DNA of 64,000 nt from Areca catechu (Eukaryota > Streptophyta > Magnoliopsida > Arecales > Arecaceae). Position 1 is the first letter of the stretch. Every line of letters begins with the position of its first letter. The translations under genes and the position numbers were made by a program. Positions 23,340 through 35,436 of the stretch are shown here, piece after piece. The stretch covers positions 23,410,315 through 23,474,314 of the forward strand of contig CM038040.1 of assembly GCA_021397845.1 (NCBI GenBank), written 5' to 3'. The notes beneath the pieces are model-generated. The model was not told where the DNA came from. It did not search any database and was given only the letters and a program-made list of their open reading frames with translations.

Positions 23340-26300
23340 ATATGGGGGGGTTTTGGAGGATGTTTTGATGGCAAACAAACAGCAAAAACAACCTATGCAG
23401 AAATTTCAGCACCAGTAGTTTTGGGGGTTGTACCTTGAAGAAGTCTTTAAAAATCTAAGATCTTGCTTCCAAATCCAAGACACCACTTGAAGAGCCTTCA
23501 AACCAGATATCTAGGGCATGGAAATCTCCTTTGGGGTGGCAGCAACAGGGATTGGAAGCAATCAGCCTTCTTGCAGCAAACCCTTGACGTCCAGATTTGT
23601 TCCAAGAGAACCAACACCCAAGATCCTTTCTTGATTTCTTCCAGACATGAAACAACTCCTATTCAGACCTTGAACCAGTGGGAAGACAACCTGGAACAAG
23701 CTGTTTGACTGGGAATAGGAGAAACAAAGGGGGGGCGCCAATACTCCTTGTGCGCTAGGGATTCCTAGTTCAACTAGGAATTCTAGTGCCTTGGTGTTTC
23801 TTCCTCCTTGCACTAAGATGTGGTGGCTAGGGTTTTTCCCCTAGTAGGGGAAGGCAACCAGAAGGGGAGAGAGAGGGGAAGAGAGAGAAAATAGGGGAGA
23901 AAATGATTTGCATTCAACTTGGTTTGTATCAGCCCCATATACAAAATGTATATATATTAGGTCAATTTAACCTAACCCAAAAACTCTCTCTAGCTAATTT
24001 GATGTGAGATTGTGTTTATCTAAGCCCATGTACACTCTAGTCTTGATTCAATCTCACATACCTAGGACTCAAACATAGCCCAATACAAGTTAGCCCCTTG
24101 AGGCTCTGGTCCTCTAAATCTCAAGATTCGAAAGGCTGTGACAGCCTCTTTACCTTGAGACCTAAACTAGCCTTAGAAACCCTATGAATACATCATGAAC
24201 TTTGGACCTTGGCTTTAGCCTTGGGAGCACCACGCTAGGTCCTACATTAAGCACCTTAATGCTGTCCATCTGAGCACTTCTATTTTCTCCTTGTCCTCTA
24301 GAACAGTATGTTTTGAAGGTTTTTGTTGATGCTCATATAGAGAACCATGAGACTGTCTGGCTTCTCATATTTTCCTTATGTGCTTGAAGTTTGGAAGAAG
24401 CTCCAACTCATCCTTTCTAAGTCATGGTTTTGCAGATCGATAAGCTCTTAATTAAATGTTTTGAATTTGGTATTTCTAATCATCCTCTTGACATGGTTCA
24501 TGTAGATCTCATTGTGATTTCTTTCTTCAGATACTTTTACACTTCCTTTCTATTAGCTGCCTCAACATTTTTTTTCCAACTGCTAATTTAAAATTTCTGT
24601 CATATCATTCTTAAAAAGTGGAGTTTTGTTTTTATGCAACTAAAATTTTTAGAGGTGGAGAGAATCTTTGTGAACTTAATTTTGGCATTGATCACATGGG
24701 TTATTACCTGTTTTCCTCATCATTGATTGCATGTGTCTTCTACTTGTGAACTTAGCATGTGAAGTAATTTAATACTGAGTATCTTTGTAAGTAGCTTATA
24801 TTGTTCCTTAATGTTCTACAACTAGGTTAGGTCAATGGTTTATGCAGTCTTCTATTTCTTTGGTTATATTATCATCAAAATGTTTGGAATTTTGTTGGAT
24901 TCCTATTCCTTTTTCTTTTTTTTTTTTAACTGAAAGGATTAATTCTTTTCACCGTCTATGTGATATAATATGTCAAAGAAGCCTTTGACATTTTTTTTAA
25001 AAAAAAACTTTTTAACTCCTTGATCCATTACCACGTATGCATGACCCACCTCATGTGATATTTGTAAACTAGGCGATGTTCGCAAATATTTTTTAAAATT
25101 TAAATTCTAAGTAGTGATGTTTGTCCAGTACTGAAATGTGATATATTGTTATTTGTGAACTAGGTATTTGATGCTTCTGTCTGCATCATTTGTACCTGCA
25201 CTTGTTGCTCCTTTGGTTGTCTATCAATCTGTGTCTTGGATTTTCTTGTTGTGATTCTGAAATATGGTGCTCATAATTGTAGCTATCTGCAAGTGATGAT
25301 ATCCTTGAAATAAGGTTTTTTGACCTTAGGAAATGCACTATTAGTCTGACTTGCCAATCTTTTCTATTTCAGGGCCTGTTATGGTGTCTTAAGGTTTGTC
25401 ATGGAGAGTGGTGCCAAGGGTTGTGAGGTATGTTATGTTTCTTGCAAATGCTTTCACTTTTATATGAACTGTAGATTGTGAGGTATGTTAATGCCCATGG
25501 TGTTGCAGGTAATTGTTAGTGGGAAGTTGAGGGCCCAACGTGCAAAATCGATGAAGTTCAAGGATGGGTACATGATTTCTTCTGGTCAGCCAGTCAAGGA
25601 GTACATTGACTCAGCAGTGAGGCATGTTCTTCTTAGACAGGTTAGCTTTGCATTGACCATTTTATCCTCCAGATTTGCATCTACTCTGTTAGTAATATGT
25701 GAAGTGTCATCACCAAATTACCATTGGATACAAACTGACATAGCTTCAAAGAAATGGAGGTGATGTGAAATATTTATATCCCTGTGGTGGAATGCAAGAT
25801 GGTTGCTTGTCCATTTACCTTCAATGGTGGATGATGTATTCTAATGTTGCTTATAATATTTTACAGCTATTTGGGCTGTCAAAATGCTGGATTTTTGTTA
25901 TATGTGCGTTGATTCCTTCTCTTTCTTCGTTGTATTTGGTTTTATGCAACTGATTAAACCCCCTCTCTATTTTTCATTCCTTTTTTTATTTTTTTTCCTT
26001 TCAAAAAAAAAAAAAAAAAACTTATGGAGTCCAAAAATTTCACTACAAAGTGGCATTCTTTCTAATAATCCAACGTACTGCTTGTGGTCCGATGCATTTG
26101 TGGCCTACCTGTGCGGTTGTGGGTCATGAGAATGCCCCATTGGATGACTGAAGATTATCTTTTGTTTCTTGCATAGCTCTGTCCTTTCTGTTCTCAAGAA
26201 TCCCCACTGTACTGCTATTCTAATCAAAAAGACGATCATTTTCTTGTTTTCCAGAAGATTATCTTTTCTTTCTTGCATAACTGTCCTTTTTGTACCGAAA

Positions 26301-26533
26301 AATCCCCATTTTATTGCTGTTCTAATCAAGAAAGACACTTGTTTTCTTGTTCTGCATTTTAGGGTGTTCTTGGGATCAAGGTCAAGATCATGTTGGATTG
26401 GGATCCAAAGGGCAAGCAGGGCCCTGCAACACCTCTACCAGATTTGGTTACCATTCACACGCCAAAGGATGAAGAAGAGTACATGAGGCCACCACTGACA
26501 ATGGCCCCGGAATTAGAGGTCCCGATTGCATAA
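20456..26533 (+). CDS. RPS3: 40S ribosomal protein S3 (uS3), six exons
   Basis: Core protein of the small cytosolic ribosomal subunit, at the mRNA entry channel; homologues also have DNA-repair roles. Exons: 20456-20485, 20585-20732, 20819-20990, 25373-25427, 25509-25640, 26363-26533, all with GT-AG borders and phases that join to 236 codons including TAA. The product starts MATQMSKKRKFVADGVFYAE and matches plant S3 nearly residue for residue. A type-2 KH domain covers roughly residues 20-90 with the GEKG loop at 60-63 (the Gly60 codon is split by intron 2). The S3 C-terminal domain follows (GKLRAQRAKSMKFKDGYM, then GVLGIKVKIMLDWDPKGK). At 235 residues it is normal length; the acidic tail ends ELEVPIA. 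Intron 3 is 4.4 kb and holds a foldback element. Intron 5 holds a duplicated acceptor region. Confidence 0.95.
21713..21730 (+). repeat. G18 homopolymer in RPS3 intron 3
   Basis: Eighteen consecutive G on the sense strand, preceded by TGGGT. It is likely length-variable and could form a G-quadruplex in DNA or in the unspliced RNA. Confidence 0.8.
23006..24246. mobile_element. foldback element with ~330-bp terminal inverted repeats, in RPS3 intron 3
   Basis: Begins TGTAGGACCTGGTGTGGTGC and ends with its diverged inverse (GCACCACGCTAGGTCCTACA). The arms stay complementary through a (TA)n tract and ATATGGGG on the left (to about 23348) and its counterpart on the right (from about 23935). A perfect TTAAG duplication flanks it (23001-23005 and 24247-24251). 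The roughly 590-bp core has no coding capacity I can support. A 5-bp duplication with TG...CA ends recalls integrase-type insertion, while the long inverted arms recall foldback DNA transposons. Class left open. Confidence 0.75.
23297..23337. repeat. (TA)n microsatellite in the foldback arm
   Basis: About 20 TA units at the inner end of the left arm. The right arm has only a short TATATATA version, so this one has expanded. Confidence 0.8.
26151..26362 (+). repeat. tandem duplication of the intron 5 acceptor region of RPS3
   Basis: Two similar units, 26151-26254 and 26255-26362, both begin AAGATTATCTTTT and end in a pyrimidine tract with AG: TTCTTGTTTTCCAG for the first and TTCTGCATTTTAG for the second. 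The second AG is the true acceptor of exon 6. The first is a well-formed decoy exactly 108 nt upstream. Confidence 0.75.
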
Positions 26534-27395
26534 TATGTTGACTGAGGTTGGGCCATTTTGTTCATTTGTCTGGTGGTGTTAGTCTTGTCCTATTTTCATT
26601 TAGTTGATGCTAAGTACAAGAGTTTTCATGTAATCTTTTTGAATGGTTGCTATTTCCCTTTGCAAGTAATAGGTCATGTTTACTATCTTAGAACATGTTC
26701 TGTGACACAAGCTTTTCAATCTATTCCATGTTAGGTACTGTTGAATCTCATATTTTGTCATATTTGGGAAGTTGAACTCCACGATAGTCGGTTTTATAAT
26801 TTTTAGATGATTGAACTCTGTTATTTTTCAATCTGTTTTATGTTAGCCGCATGGAGATTGAAATTATCACATTGCAAAAAATATTTGGTAGTCTTTGTTT
26901 TTACTTTTATCGTTTTTTTTAAAAAAAAATCTTTGCTATCAAAGTTTTAAATGTTTTACAAATTATTTCCAGGAGCAAAAAAAAAAAAAAAAAAAAAAAA
27001 AGCTTAATCATGTATATCATTAAGTATCGTTCATTTATCTTGGGTTTTTCAAAGCAAAAAAAAAATCAAAAGCAAGGGTTCTGTTTGCTTGTCTAAAAGT
27101 AGCGGGAAAAAATTATCAATGCATAATCAATAAATTGTCCGTATTGATTTTCTTTATGTAAGCATGTTTGTGTTTGTGCAATGATATACTGTAACTTTTT
27201 GAACAAGGTTAATAATAGGGGCCTTGGATTTGACCTATATTCATTTTTTGATCATATGTATAACAGGATTTATATTTTTTATCCCTGTGCTCTAAGGTTT
27301 CTCTTTTTCTTAAATTAAAAAATGGAAAAAAAAATTTTTTGTTTCACGATTATATTTGACACCGTGATTATTTTTGTACGATTTGAGATTTTGAT
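26534..27395. other. RPS3 3' flank and AT-rich spacer
   Basis: The 3' UTR begins directly after TAA at 26533; its end is not determined. An A tract of about 26 lies at 26976-27001, and other short A and T runs follow. No further gene seen. Confidence 0.5.
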
Positions 27396-27535
27396 TAGTG
27401 GCCCGGTTACATGAGATCTTGTCTCATACCCTGAGAATCCTGGGTTTTGATAGTCTGAGCTCTCGTTCATCCACTTGGTATTGCACAATTTTTCGATCGC
27501 TGCTGTTGAAATAAAAAAAAAAAAAAAAAAAAAAA
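27396..27535 (+). mobile_element. possible tRNA-derived SINE remnant
   Basis: An A-box-like TAGTGGCCCGG (27397) and a B-box-like GGGTTTTGATAG (27442) lie about 45 bp apart, followed downstream by an A tract of about 23 (27512-27534). This order is that of a tRNA-derived SINE, but no target-site duplication was found and the boxes are degenerate. Confidence 0.3.
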
Positions 27536-27825
27536 GGAAAAAAATAATAAAAAAAAAAAAGATGCGCCCCCGGGGTCAGGGGGTGGTGGTGGGTGGGCGG
27601 CGTGTGTTAAAATGATGCTTCTGTATATGATCAAAATTTTGTTACTGTTTTTTTTCTTTTTTGTTTTTTTTTTTTGAGCTCTAGTTTGGTGCTGCGTTTA
27701 GGAAGACCTGATGAGTCTGGCAAGTTTGTTTTTGACTCTTGGAATGAGAAAATCATACACGGCCACGGATAGCAGTGCCGAGATAATTAAAAGGCCAGGT
27801 TTGTTGGTTGGAAGCCTACTTAAGG

Positions 27826-28440
27826 CCACGTTTGGTTAATTTTTTTCAAGTTTTAGGAAGTACTTTCTTGTTTTTTTGAAAATATTTTTAAATGATAAAG
27901 ATATTTGGTAAAAAACTAAGAAGCAAAACTAAAAGGGTCGAAAAAAAATATATTTTGAAATTTATTTTCTTTCTGGTTAATATCTAGAAATTATTTTAAT
28001 TTAAATAAAATTTTAAAATAATTAAAATATTCATCAATAAAATTTTATAATTATATCTTATATCATATTATAAGATATTATATTATAAATATAATAATTA
28101 TATTATATTATATTATAATTTTTATTAGATTATATTATCATTCATTATATTATATTGAATTATATATTACATTATGATTATAATATTATATAATATAATA
28201 ATATTTTAATATATAACAATATATTATATTATATTTTATTATATGATATTATGTAATGTTTATTATTATCATTTTGCCATATTAAAAGTATTTTTTATTT
28301 ATCAAATATATACTAAATAAAATACTTTATAAATATAATTAGCAAGTAGTAATTTTTTTTTTTTATAAAATCTCTATTTTTATGAACTCTGCTTTCAAAA
28401 ATTCTAAAAACTCTATTACTACTAACATCAATGCCAAACA
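27826..28440. repeat. AT-rich block with weak inverted ends (MITE-like)
   Basis: Starts near GGCCACGTTTGGTTAAT and ends near CAATGCCAAACAAGATT, whose inverse CTTGTTTGGCATTG partly matches the start. The interior (28000-28260) is nearly pure A and T with many TATTATATTA-type repeats. This could be a small non-autonomous DNA transposon. The ends are only loosely paired. Confidence 0.3.
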
Positions 28441-28713
28441 AGATTTAAATTTCATTTCAAAACTATTATCAAGTGGGTCTCAAGAAAAGAAAAACGTCTG
28501 CTACATAAAGCAATCACTCATCTTTTTTATGCCGCCCCTATTTCTATTGAACTCTGCGCTGAAGGGCTTCAACCGGTATAAGAAGCCAAATTGGAGATGA
28601 GAAAATACAAGAAAAATGTTATCAAATTAGTAAAAAAAAAAAAGGTTTATGATGTGGCTTGAATTCATCAATTGAGCTATTCAAAGATATCAAATTTAGC
28701 CAATATATGGAGT

Positions 28714-28858
28714 ACTCGACCCAAATGAGATGGATTTTATCCAATCTAATTAGGAGCCGTGATGTGTATGGGTTTTAAAAAACATACTCAACCCAAATGA
28801 GATGGATTTTATCCAATCTAATTAGGAGCCGTGATGTGTATGGGTTTTAAAAAACATA
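28714..28858 (+). repeat. 72-bp tandem duplication
   Basis: Two nearly identical copies begin ACTC(G/A)ACCCAAATGAGATGG at 28714 and 28786, each ending AAAAAACATA. Near identity points to a recent event. Confidence 0.85.
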
Positions 28859-29414
28859 TTCAAAAGAGGTTTGAGTTGGATATGAATAATGATATGTTTG
28901 GCCTCGGACTCGACGGTATATGGCTTCAATATAATTTTTTTCCTTTCAAAATTATGATTGTTTTATAATATTTTATATAATGAGTTTCTTATCCAACTCG
29001 ACTCTACTTTTCTTGTATACTCGTCTCAAGTTGACTCGTATCGACCTAACACGATGAGTATAATATGGATATGAGTATGAAATTTTTAATTATGAAATAT
29101 ATACGGATATTAACCGACCTGATCCATTGCTATCACCAGAGCCGCTGATTAGAGTGGCTGATCAAGGTGCTACCCAGAGCATTTGAACACGTTGGCCAAC
29201 CAAAACAACTGACCAACAGCAACGAGCCATGAACTTTTAATTTAAAGTGCATTCAAGGTAGTTAAAAGACCTTCAAAAGAAAGTTCATGACCCCATACAC
29301 TTCACCTATGAGCTACATTATGGGACAATTACAACTCAGCCCACATGAATGCATGATGAGTGGTTATTGCACGACCGGATGGTCATGGCGTGCCCCCCTT
29401 CTCGGCTCCATGCC
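28859..29414. other. spacer
   Basis: AT-rich sequence with no gene or repeat structure I can name. Confidence 0.4.
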
Positions 29415-29944
29415 TTTTTTTTTTTTTTTTTTTTTGATAGAAAGAGGAGTATTAACACTATATATTGAAACTGAAGTAGAATTTTACAAGATCCTGGATG
29501 TTCGAAAAAAGCTAAGTACTTTACATCTTCCAAAAAAAATCAAGCGGATGAAGTTCCAAAACCAATTACAGCAGTGATTACATATAGGAAAGTTTCATGA
29601 TTGATAGTAATTGAAACCAAAGAGGGGCAGAAATAAGTAGACATAACAGCAGGTGCAGCAATAATCTTCATTCTTGGAATGTAGAAGGCGAAGAGAAGCG
29701 GTAATGGTCTCATAGTGACTAAGATTGGGGCAATAATCCTGAGCATTTGTGTGAAAGTGGCATAACCTTGAAAGGATGCAATCCTGACTGTGAATTGGAA
29801 AGTCCCATCTCCGCTCCTTTGTAATAAGATATAACCATATGGAGGATAGAGGGATTGATTGCTGGATGTCTTCTTGAGCCTTCCAGCTCTTATGTGCTGG
29901 ACAATATGATAACTATAGTCGATCTGAGAGGCTGCAAGAAGCAA
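29415..29944 (-). mobile_element. possible retroposon fragment with poly(A) tail
   Basis: On the - strand a 134-codon frame (29944-29540) runs towards a terminal A tract of 21 (T on the + strand, 29415-29435) preceded by CTCCTCTTTCTATC. A 3'-terminal A tract after a short partly open region is what a 5'-truncated LINE or other retroposon leaves. I do not recognise the protein and found no target-site duplication. The (T)21 tract would be expected in the + strand view of such an insert. Confidence 0.3.
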
Positions 29945-32514
29945 AAAATTAATGTATAAAATTATGGACTAACTATAACTTTATTCTATATTACTGTAAT
30001 TTTGCTTTTAGTTTGTAAAGTTACAATAGCACACTACATAAAAACTACAATTATAAAAAAAAATAAAATACCTGAAACATAATAAACTAAGCTTCTAACA
30101 ATAGAATAAAAAATTACTAGTACTCATAATCAAATTTTTTTTGTCTCCATTTCAAAATGAATAGCATATGGATAGATGAAAGCCAGAAGGGGACGAGTGG
30201 ATAACTCGGAGTTTATTTGTTAATAAGAGCACACCTAGAGATCCTCTCTTGACCCAATGACTCATATACAGTGAATTGATAAGCAGTTCAAATAAATGTG
30301 TCATCATTGCATGCTATTGCAACCGTCGCTGAGAATTTGTTCATCGATCCTTCAAAAACCACTAGTTATAAATTATTAATTTATTATTTCAACTACTATT
30401 CTGAGTTAAAAAGGTGCTACAATTGAATACTCGGTTTGGTGCTCACGATCATATATATACATGTCGAGGATTCAAAAATCAAACGGACAATTTTTTTGTC
30501 GGCCATTGGCCCAAAATATTTTTATATTCCCTTTTCTAACAGGGCAATGGACGAGTAGATATTTGATACACCCGGATTTGGATTTGACTAGGAGTAAACA
30601 GGACCAAATCGTGGGCTAGACAAGCCATCCTATTATGGGTCAGGCTAAAAAGCCATTTTGTTAAAAGGGCTACCAAAATACTAACCTAGCCCTATTATAT
30701 TAAGAGCCTAAATAGGTTGACCCGCAGGTTGCAACCAATTTTGATGGCTTTATAGTAAAGGATGAATTATCAATATGTTTGAATAGAAATTTAATGATTT
30801 TCTAATTCTCTTTCTTTTAAAGTATCTTCGGTCTTTATAGTATAGTCGATGCGATAGGGTATTTTGTTCTTTATCTTCCTATTCATGTAAATAACATTTG
30901 TTATATAGACACTGTGTTTCATCATATACTGTATTTTATTATATTTTGAATTAAGATGAATCTCATAGATTAGGATAATAGTTTTAAGATCATACCAGTG
31001 AGATCTAAAACATTGATAACTCTAATCTAAAATGTTTCCGGTCATAAGATTATCAAATTAGGGATCGATGATATTGGATAAACTGGCACATCCTATGTAT
31101 ATTTTTAGGAGAGAGGGTGATTGATCATAAAGTCCTCATGGAAATAAAAAAGTTTTGGCCGACCTTAACTTTCTTCAGCAAAAAACCCTAAAATGCTTGC
31201 TGAGATACCTTGCAGAAAACAATAAAAAATTTAGGGGAATACCAGAAATGAAATATGTCTGAATTAGTTAGGAATGAGTGGGTAAAACATTACCATGTCG
31301 ACATTTTTTCCCCCATTCTACTGAGGGTTATATTGATTTTGGTCTTCGTCTGGGTTTGCCCAACTTTTGGAAAATTAGGTGGCTAGTATTTTTTTGCTAG
31401 CACCTTTATGCCTGATTAATATGCTAGGAGAGACTCATGTAAGAAGGGAAAATATCTAAAACATAAAATGGCATGTTGCAAATTCTTGCTATTTTATTGT
31501 CGGGTGCATTTTTATTTTCAGATCTTGTTTTTTCCATTCAATGTAATCATGTCCAAATCATAGTTTAACCAGGTTGTTTCAATTCTTTCAATTTTGCAGC
31601 AATGATAAATCCTCTACAATTATTAGGTGGTGCTTGTGAGCAACATCTGACCTTGTGTTGATCATTATATTTCCATCCGATAATTAGCAAACCATAAGAC
31701 TAGGTACTGGGTGATATGATGGGCCCAAGCCTGTCAGGAAACTGGAAAGTTTCGACACAATGTGGGTTGGGATCATCAGAGATCTTGAAGCACCACCCTG
31801 CATAACTTATTTCCAATGATTGCATGCACACCTATCATTAGCTTTCCGAAGTTTGAAGCACTTCTCTAAATTCAGCCCTTTTGAGTTACTTATGTCATAA
31901 GCCTTTTTTGCCTCTTGAATTGAAAGAAAGGATGAAAGGAGAAGCTTGGAAAAAGCTTTCACCTAATTAGAGGGTTCATCCCTCCTATTATTAAACGCTT
32001 AGACTAATGTAATATACCTAAATGGAAGCCTAAGTCAATTAAATTCTTAGTCTAATATTATTTTTTTAGACTAATATGATCAGGCTCCTATGCGATAAGG
32101 ATTTTAGTAAAATAAGTGAGCATCCAAGGGTTGGAAGCCTGAGTCAATTAAATTCTTAGTCTAAAAGAAGGCTAAGAAGGTTGAGTGGAGGAATAGAGAG
32201 AGAAAAAGGCTAGTGATTTCTTGAAAAGATATCACAAAGATGCTAGGTGTACATTTTCTTGAGAGGGAGACGAGCTGAAGTTTTTGTGAAGAACATTCAG
32301 CAAGATTTTTTTGATTGAGAAGGTTCTTAAGAGGTTCCTGTATGGATTATCATTAGAGAGCTTGTACTTGAGGGCCTAGTGGATCATAGACCGGTACCAA
32401 ACGATCGTTATTCAGGTATGTCTTTTATCTACTTTTGTTATTTCATAGTTTCATGCAAGTAAATCTTATAATTAAGGTTTCTAATGTTGTTGGATATTAT
32501 TGTTATATCATATG
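29945..32514. other. spacer with old repeat scraps
   Basis: No gene supported. Two internal direct repeats stand out: TGGAAGCCT(A/G)AGTCAATTAA at about 32022 and 32135, and a 65-bp diverged repeat at about 30778-30842, whose partner lies at 32671-32737. They suggest a degraded retroelement, but no ends could be fixed. Confidence 0.4.
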
Positions 32515-32519
32515 TCATA

Positions 32520-34160
32520 TGTTAAATTAAGTTTTAAAATCTCACTTTAGCTATGCATTCGTTTCCCAGCAGATATAATAGAACATGATCAATTGTCTAG
32601 CTAAATGAAAAAAAATGGCCCCTACGAACTAATTTAAGAATCTTGTAAGTACCTCCGTTTAGATCATTCTATTTGAATAAAAATTTAATGGTTTTCTAGT
32701 TCTCTTTCTTTCAGAGTCTCCTTGGCCTTTATGGTTGGAGTCATCATGGACCCCAACTTATTAATAAATTAATTTGTTTATCTTTTAGCACCTATTCATA
32801 TTAAGTTAGTTTGAGCTGTAGGCTCAATATACCTAAATTGGTTTTTTAATAGGAGATAATACCCATTCTTTTTTCTTTTTTGAAAGAGAAAGTAACATGG
32901 CTTTATATCATGAGGATTGGGGAGAAAAACTTTTTCTGAGACGTCTATGTAAAGAGAATGATACTTTTTATTTTAACTTTTTTTTAATAACTTTACCTTT
33001 CTTTCTCCAATATTTTTTCTTCCACTACTATTGCTTGATTTAATTGGTGCTTGTTCGTGGTCATGGGCAAATACATTTAATCTTCAACAAAAAATGTGCA
33101 CTTCTTTGATTGCATAGTATATGTAGTAAAAACATGCCAGTGATTGAATATATATACACACACACTTAAGATTTAATAGGATGTGTGCTCCGAAAGAATT
33201 AAGCTTAAAAGAAGATAGATGAAAAATTTGGAAACTTTTGTGAAGCTTACTGGATCAAGTCTCCGGAGGCAGGAAGACATTTCCCTGACCATGGCAAGAG
33301 TGGTGGCATGCGAAACGTGACAAGAGGGAGGCTCGGATGGCGATACCTGAGCACGACATTGCCATCTTCATCAGACCAGTCACTTACATCTCCTGCAAAG
33401 CGAGTGCTCCACCAGGGTTACAGGCCCTGTAGCATGCAATCTGCATTTCTTGCAAGGCGAGTTTCCCACTGCGGTTACAGGCCCTATAGCATGCCGCCTG
33501 CATCTCTTGCAAGAAGGGTTCTCCATCGGGGCTTCAGGTCCCGCAGCACACTGCCTGCACTTCCGATAAAAGAAATGCTCTGCCATGACTCTAGGTTTTA
33601 TACTGCACCATCTACACCCCTTGTAAATGGAAAAGTATTCAATCGTTGCCCCAGATCCCATGGCATACCACCTGAACCTTTCATAGGGGATCACTTCGCT
33701 AGGGGGCGGCTCTACAGCACGCCGACTGTACCCCCTGTAAAAGGACCTTCTTCTGGGAATCTCGGACCTGGCCCAATGAGGATTCTGACGAGCTTAAATC
33801 CCACCTGCAGGGGATACTTCCAAGCCTGGTCCGGTAAGATCGGCTTTTATATAATGGTAAGAGGGACCTCCAGAATGAAGGGATGAACCAAGAGAGAGAT
33901 GGTAAGAGAGTAGAGGCAAAGAGCTGAACAGCAAACAACCCCATAAACTCTAGTTTTCCTATTCTCTTTTATTATGTTTTCTCTCTACGCGGTGGCATCT
34001 TAAGCCTCTGTCACAGAGGATATGTTTTCTTTGGTCGTTTTATTGACTTGATCGTCGGAGTATCTCTGTCAAGATCCCCGGCCTAGATCTTCTCTTTTTT
34101 ATAGGATCGATCGACCACGAAAGTACGAGGACAAAGAACCCGACGCTCCTGGAGAGACCA
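32520..34160 (+). mobile_element. probable solo LTR with U3 minisatellite
   Basis: The right end is supported because copia RNase H sequence of the neighbour resumes immediately after GAGAGACCA at 34161. TCATA follows it (34161-34165), and TCATA also precedes a TG at 32515-32519, giving a possible duplication. The left end rests on that alone. It contains a 57-bp minisatellite (33387-33740), a TATA-like TTTATATAATGG near 33846, and the R/U5 signature ACTTGATCGTCGGAGTATC (34045-34063) followed by GATCCCCGGCC. The same plan occurs in the LTRs at 15.3-19.4 and 39.8-40.8 kb. Confidence 0.5.
33387..33740 (+). repeat. 57-bp minisatellite in the LTR U3
   Basis: About six diverged units, with recurring elements TCTCTTGCAAG, GTTCTCCA(T/C)C and CAGGTCCCGCAGCA. 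Because 57 is a multiple of 3 the array stays open as a 192-codon frame (33308-33886) of repeated RRVLHRG-type residues. I regard this as a by-product of the repeat. Confidence 0.7.
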
Positions 34161-34249
34161 TCATACTTGGACCATGTTAAAATTATAGGCCATGACGATC
34201 TAGGCGGTAACAGAATTCATAACTCATAACCTTAAAATAAATTTTCCCA

Positions 34250-34636
34250 GCCATAAAGTATGTGAGGAAGCCTCATAATTGCTTATATATTCAGCTTCCA
34301 TAATAAAACAGGCAATAATACATTATTTTATACTCTTCCATGAGATTGCTTTACCAGCTAATAGAAAAATACAGCATGATGTAGATTTCTTGCTATCAAG
34401 ATAATCAGTATAATTTGTATCTGAATAATTGATCACTTTTAATTGATCGATCATTCTATAAGTGAGCATATAGTTATTAGTCTATTGAAGATAGCGTATC
34501 ACCTTCTTAGCTACCTTCCAATGGTCCATACCTAGATCATTTTGATATCTACCATGCTTTCTCAGAGTAAAACTAATATCAAGATGAGTACATACTTAAG
34601 CATATATTAGACTATCCACTACAGATATATAGGGTA
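34250..34636 (-). pseudogene. copia RNase H remnant
   Basis: The - strand translation reads PYISVVDSLIYAQVCTHLDI, then, after stops, NYTDYLDSKKSTSCCIFLLAGKA and MEAEYISNYEASSHTLWL. The D...E motifs and the EAEY...WL block are those of copia RNase H. It has at least two stops and is non-functional. Confidence 0.7.
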
Positions 34637-35192
34637 CTAAAATTTACTGAATTTATTACATTTAATAATTGGCACTTCACTTGATGAGTAGCTTGGCATT
34701 CCAAACCTTTCTAAGATCTTGGTAATATAATTTTTTTGAGATAAACCAAGTAATCTCTTACTTTTATCACGATGTATATTGATGCCAAGAATATAAGAAG
34801 TGTCTTTTATGTCTTTCATATTAAAATATTCAGAAAGAAATTTTTTAGTTTTATACAAGAGATCCAAATTATTACTGGCTAGTAAGATATCATCCACATA
34901 TAGAATCAAAAATATAAACTTACTTTCACTTATCTTCAAATATGTATATTGATCAGCAATATTTAAATCCGAATGAAGTAATAACATCATTAAACTTCAA
35001 GTACCATTGTCTGGAAGCTTGTTTAAGATCATATATAGATTTTTTTAATTTACGTGCCAACCTTTTATTTTCTTGTGTTGAATACCCTTCTGGTTGTTTC
35101 ATATATACATTTTCTTGTAAATCCTCGTTCAAAAATGCAATTTTGATATCCATTTGGTACAATTCTAAATTAAAATAAGCTATTGATGCCAT
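34637..35192 (-). pseudogene. copia reverse transcriptase remnant
   Basis: Two overlapping frames give the reverse transcriptase. 35192-34953 encodes the N-terminal part (LYQMDIKIAFLNEDLQENVYMKQPEG; usual form QMDVKTAFLNGDL). 34990-34637 encodes the palm with the catalytic YVDDILLASN box and LGINIHRDKS. A frameshift near 34960-34990 separates them. Confidence 0.85.
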
Positions 35193-35436
35193 AATAATTC
35201 TGAATGAATGTTTTTAAAAAATAAAAAATATATATTTCAAAATAATCGATACCATCATTTTAAGTAAATCCCTTTTCTACAAGTTTAGCCTTTTATCTTT
35301 TGATATTATCTTTGGAGTCTTATTTGATTTTAAAAATCTACTTATAACCAACAAGCTTGAACTTTTCAAGTAATTTGGTAAGTTTCTAGACTTGATTTTT
35401 ATTTGTAGATTTCATCTTATCTTTCATGGTATTTAA

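Noticed and set aside
33308..33886. 192-codon open frame with repeated RRVLHRG-like blocks
   Set aside because: The 57-bp repeat unit is a multiple of three, so a frame stays open by chance. It sits in U3 of an LTR upstream of the TATA-like site.
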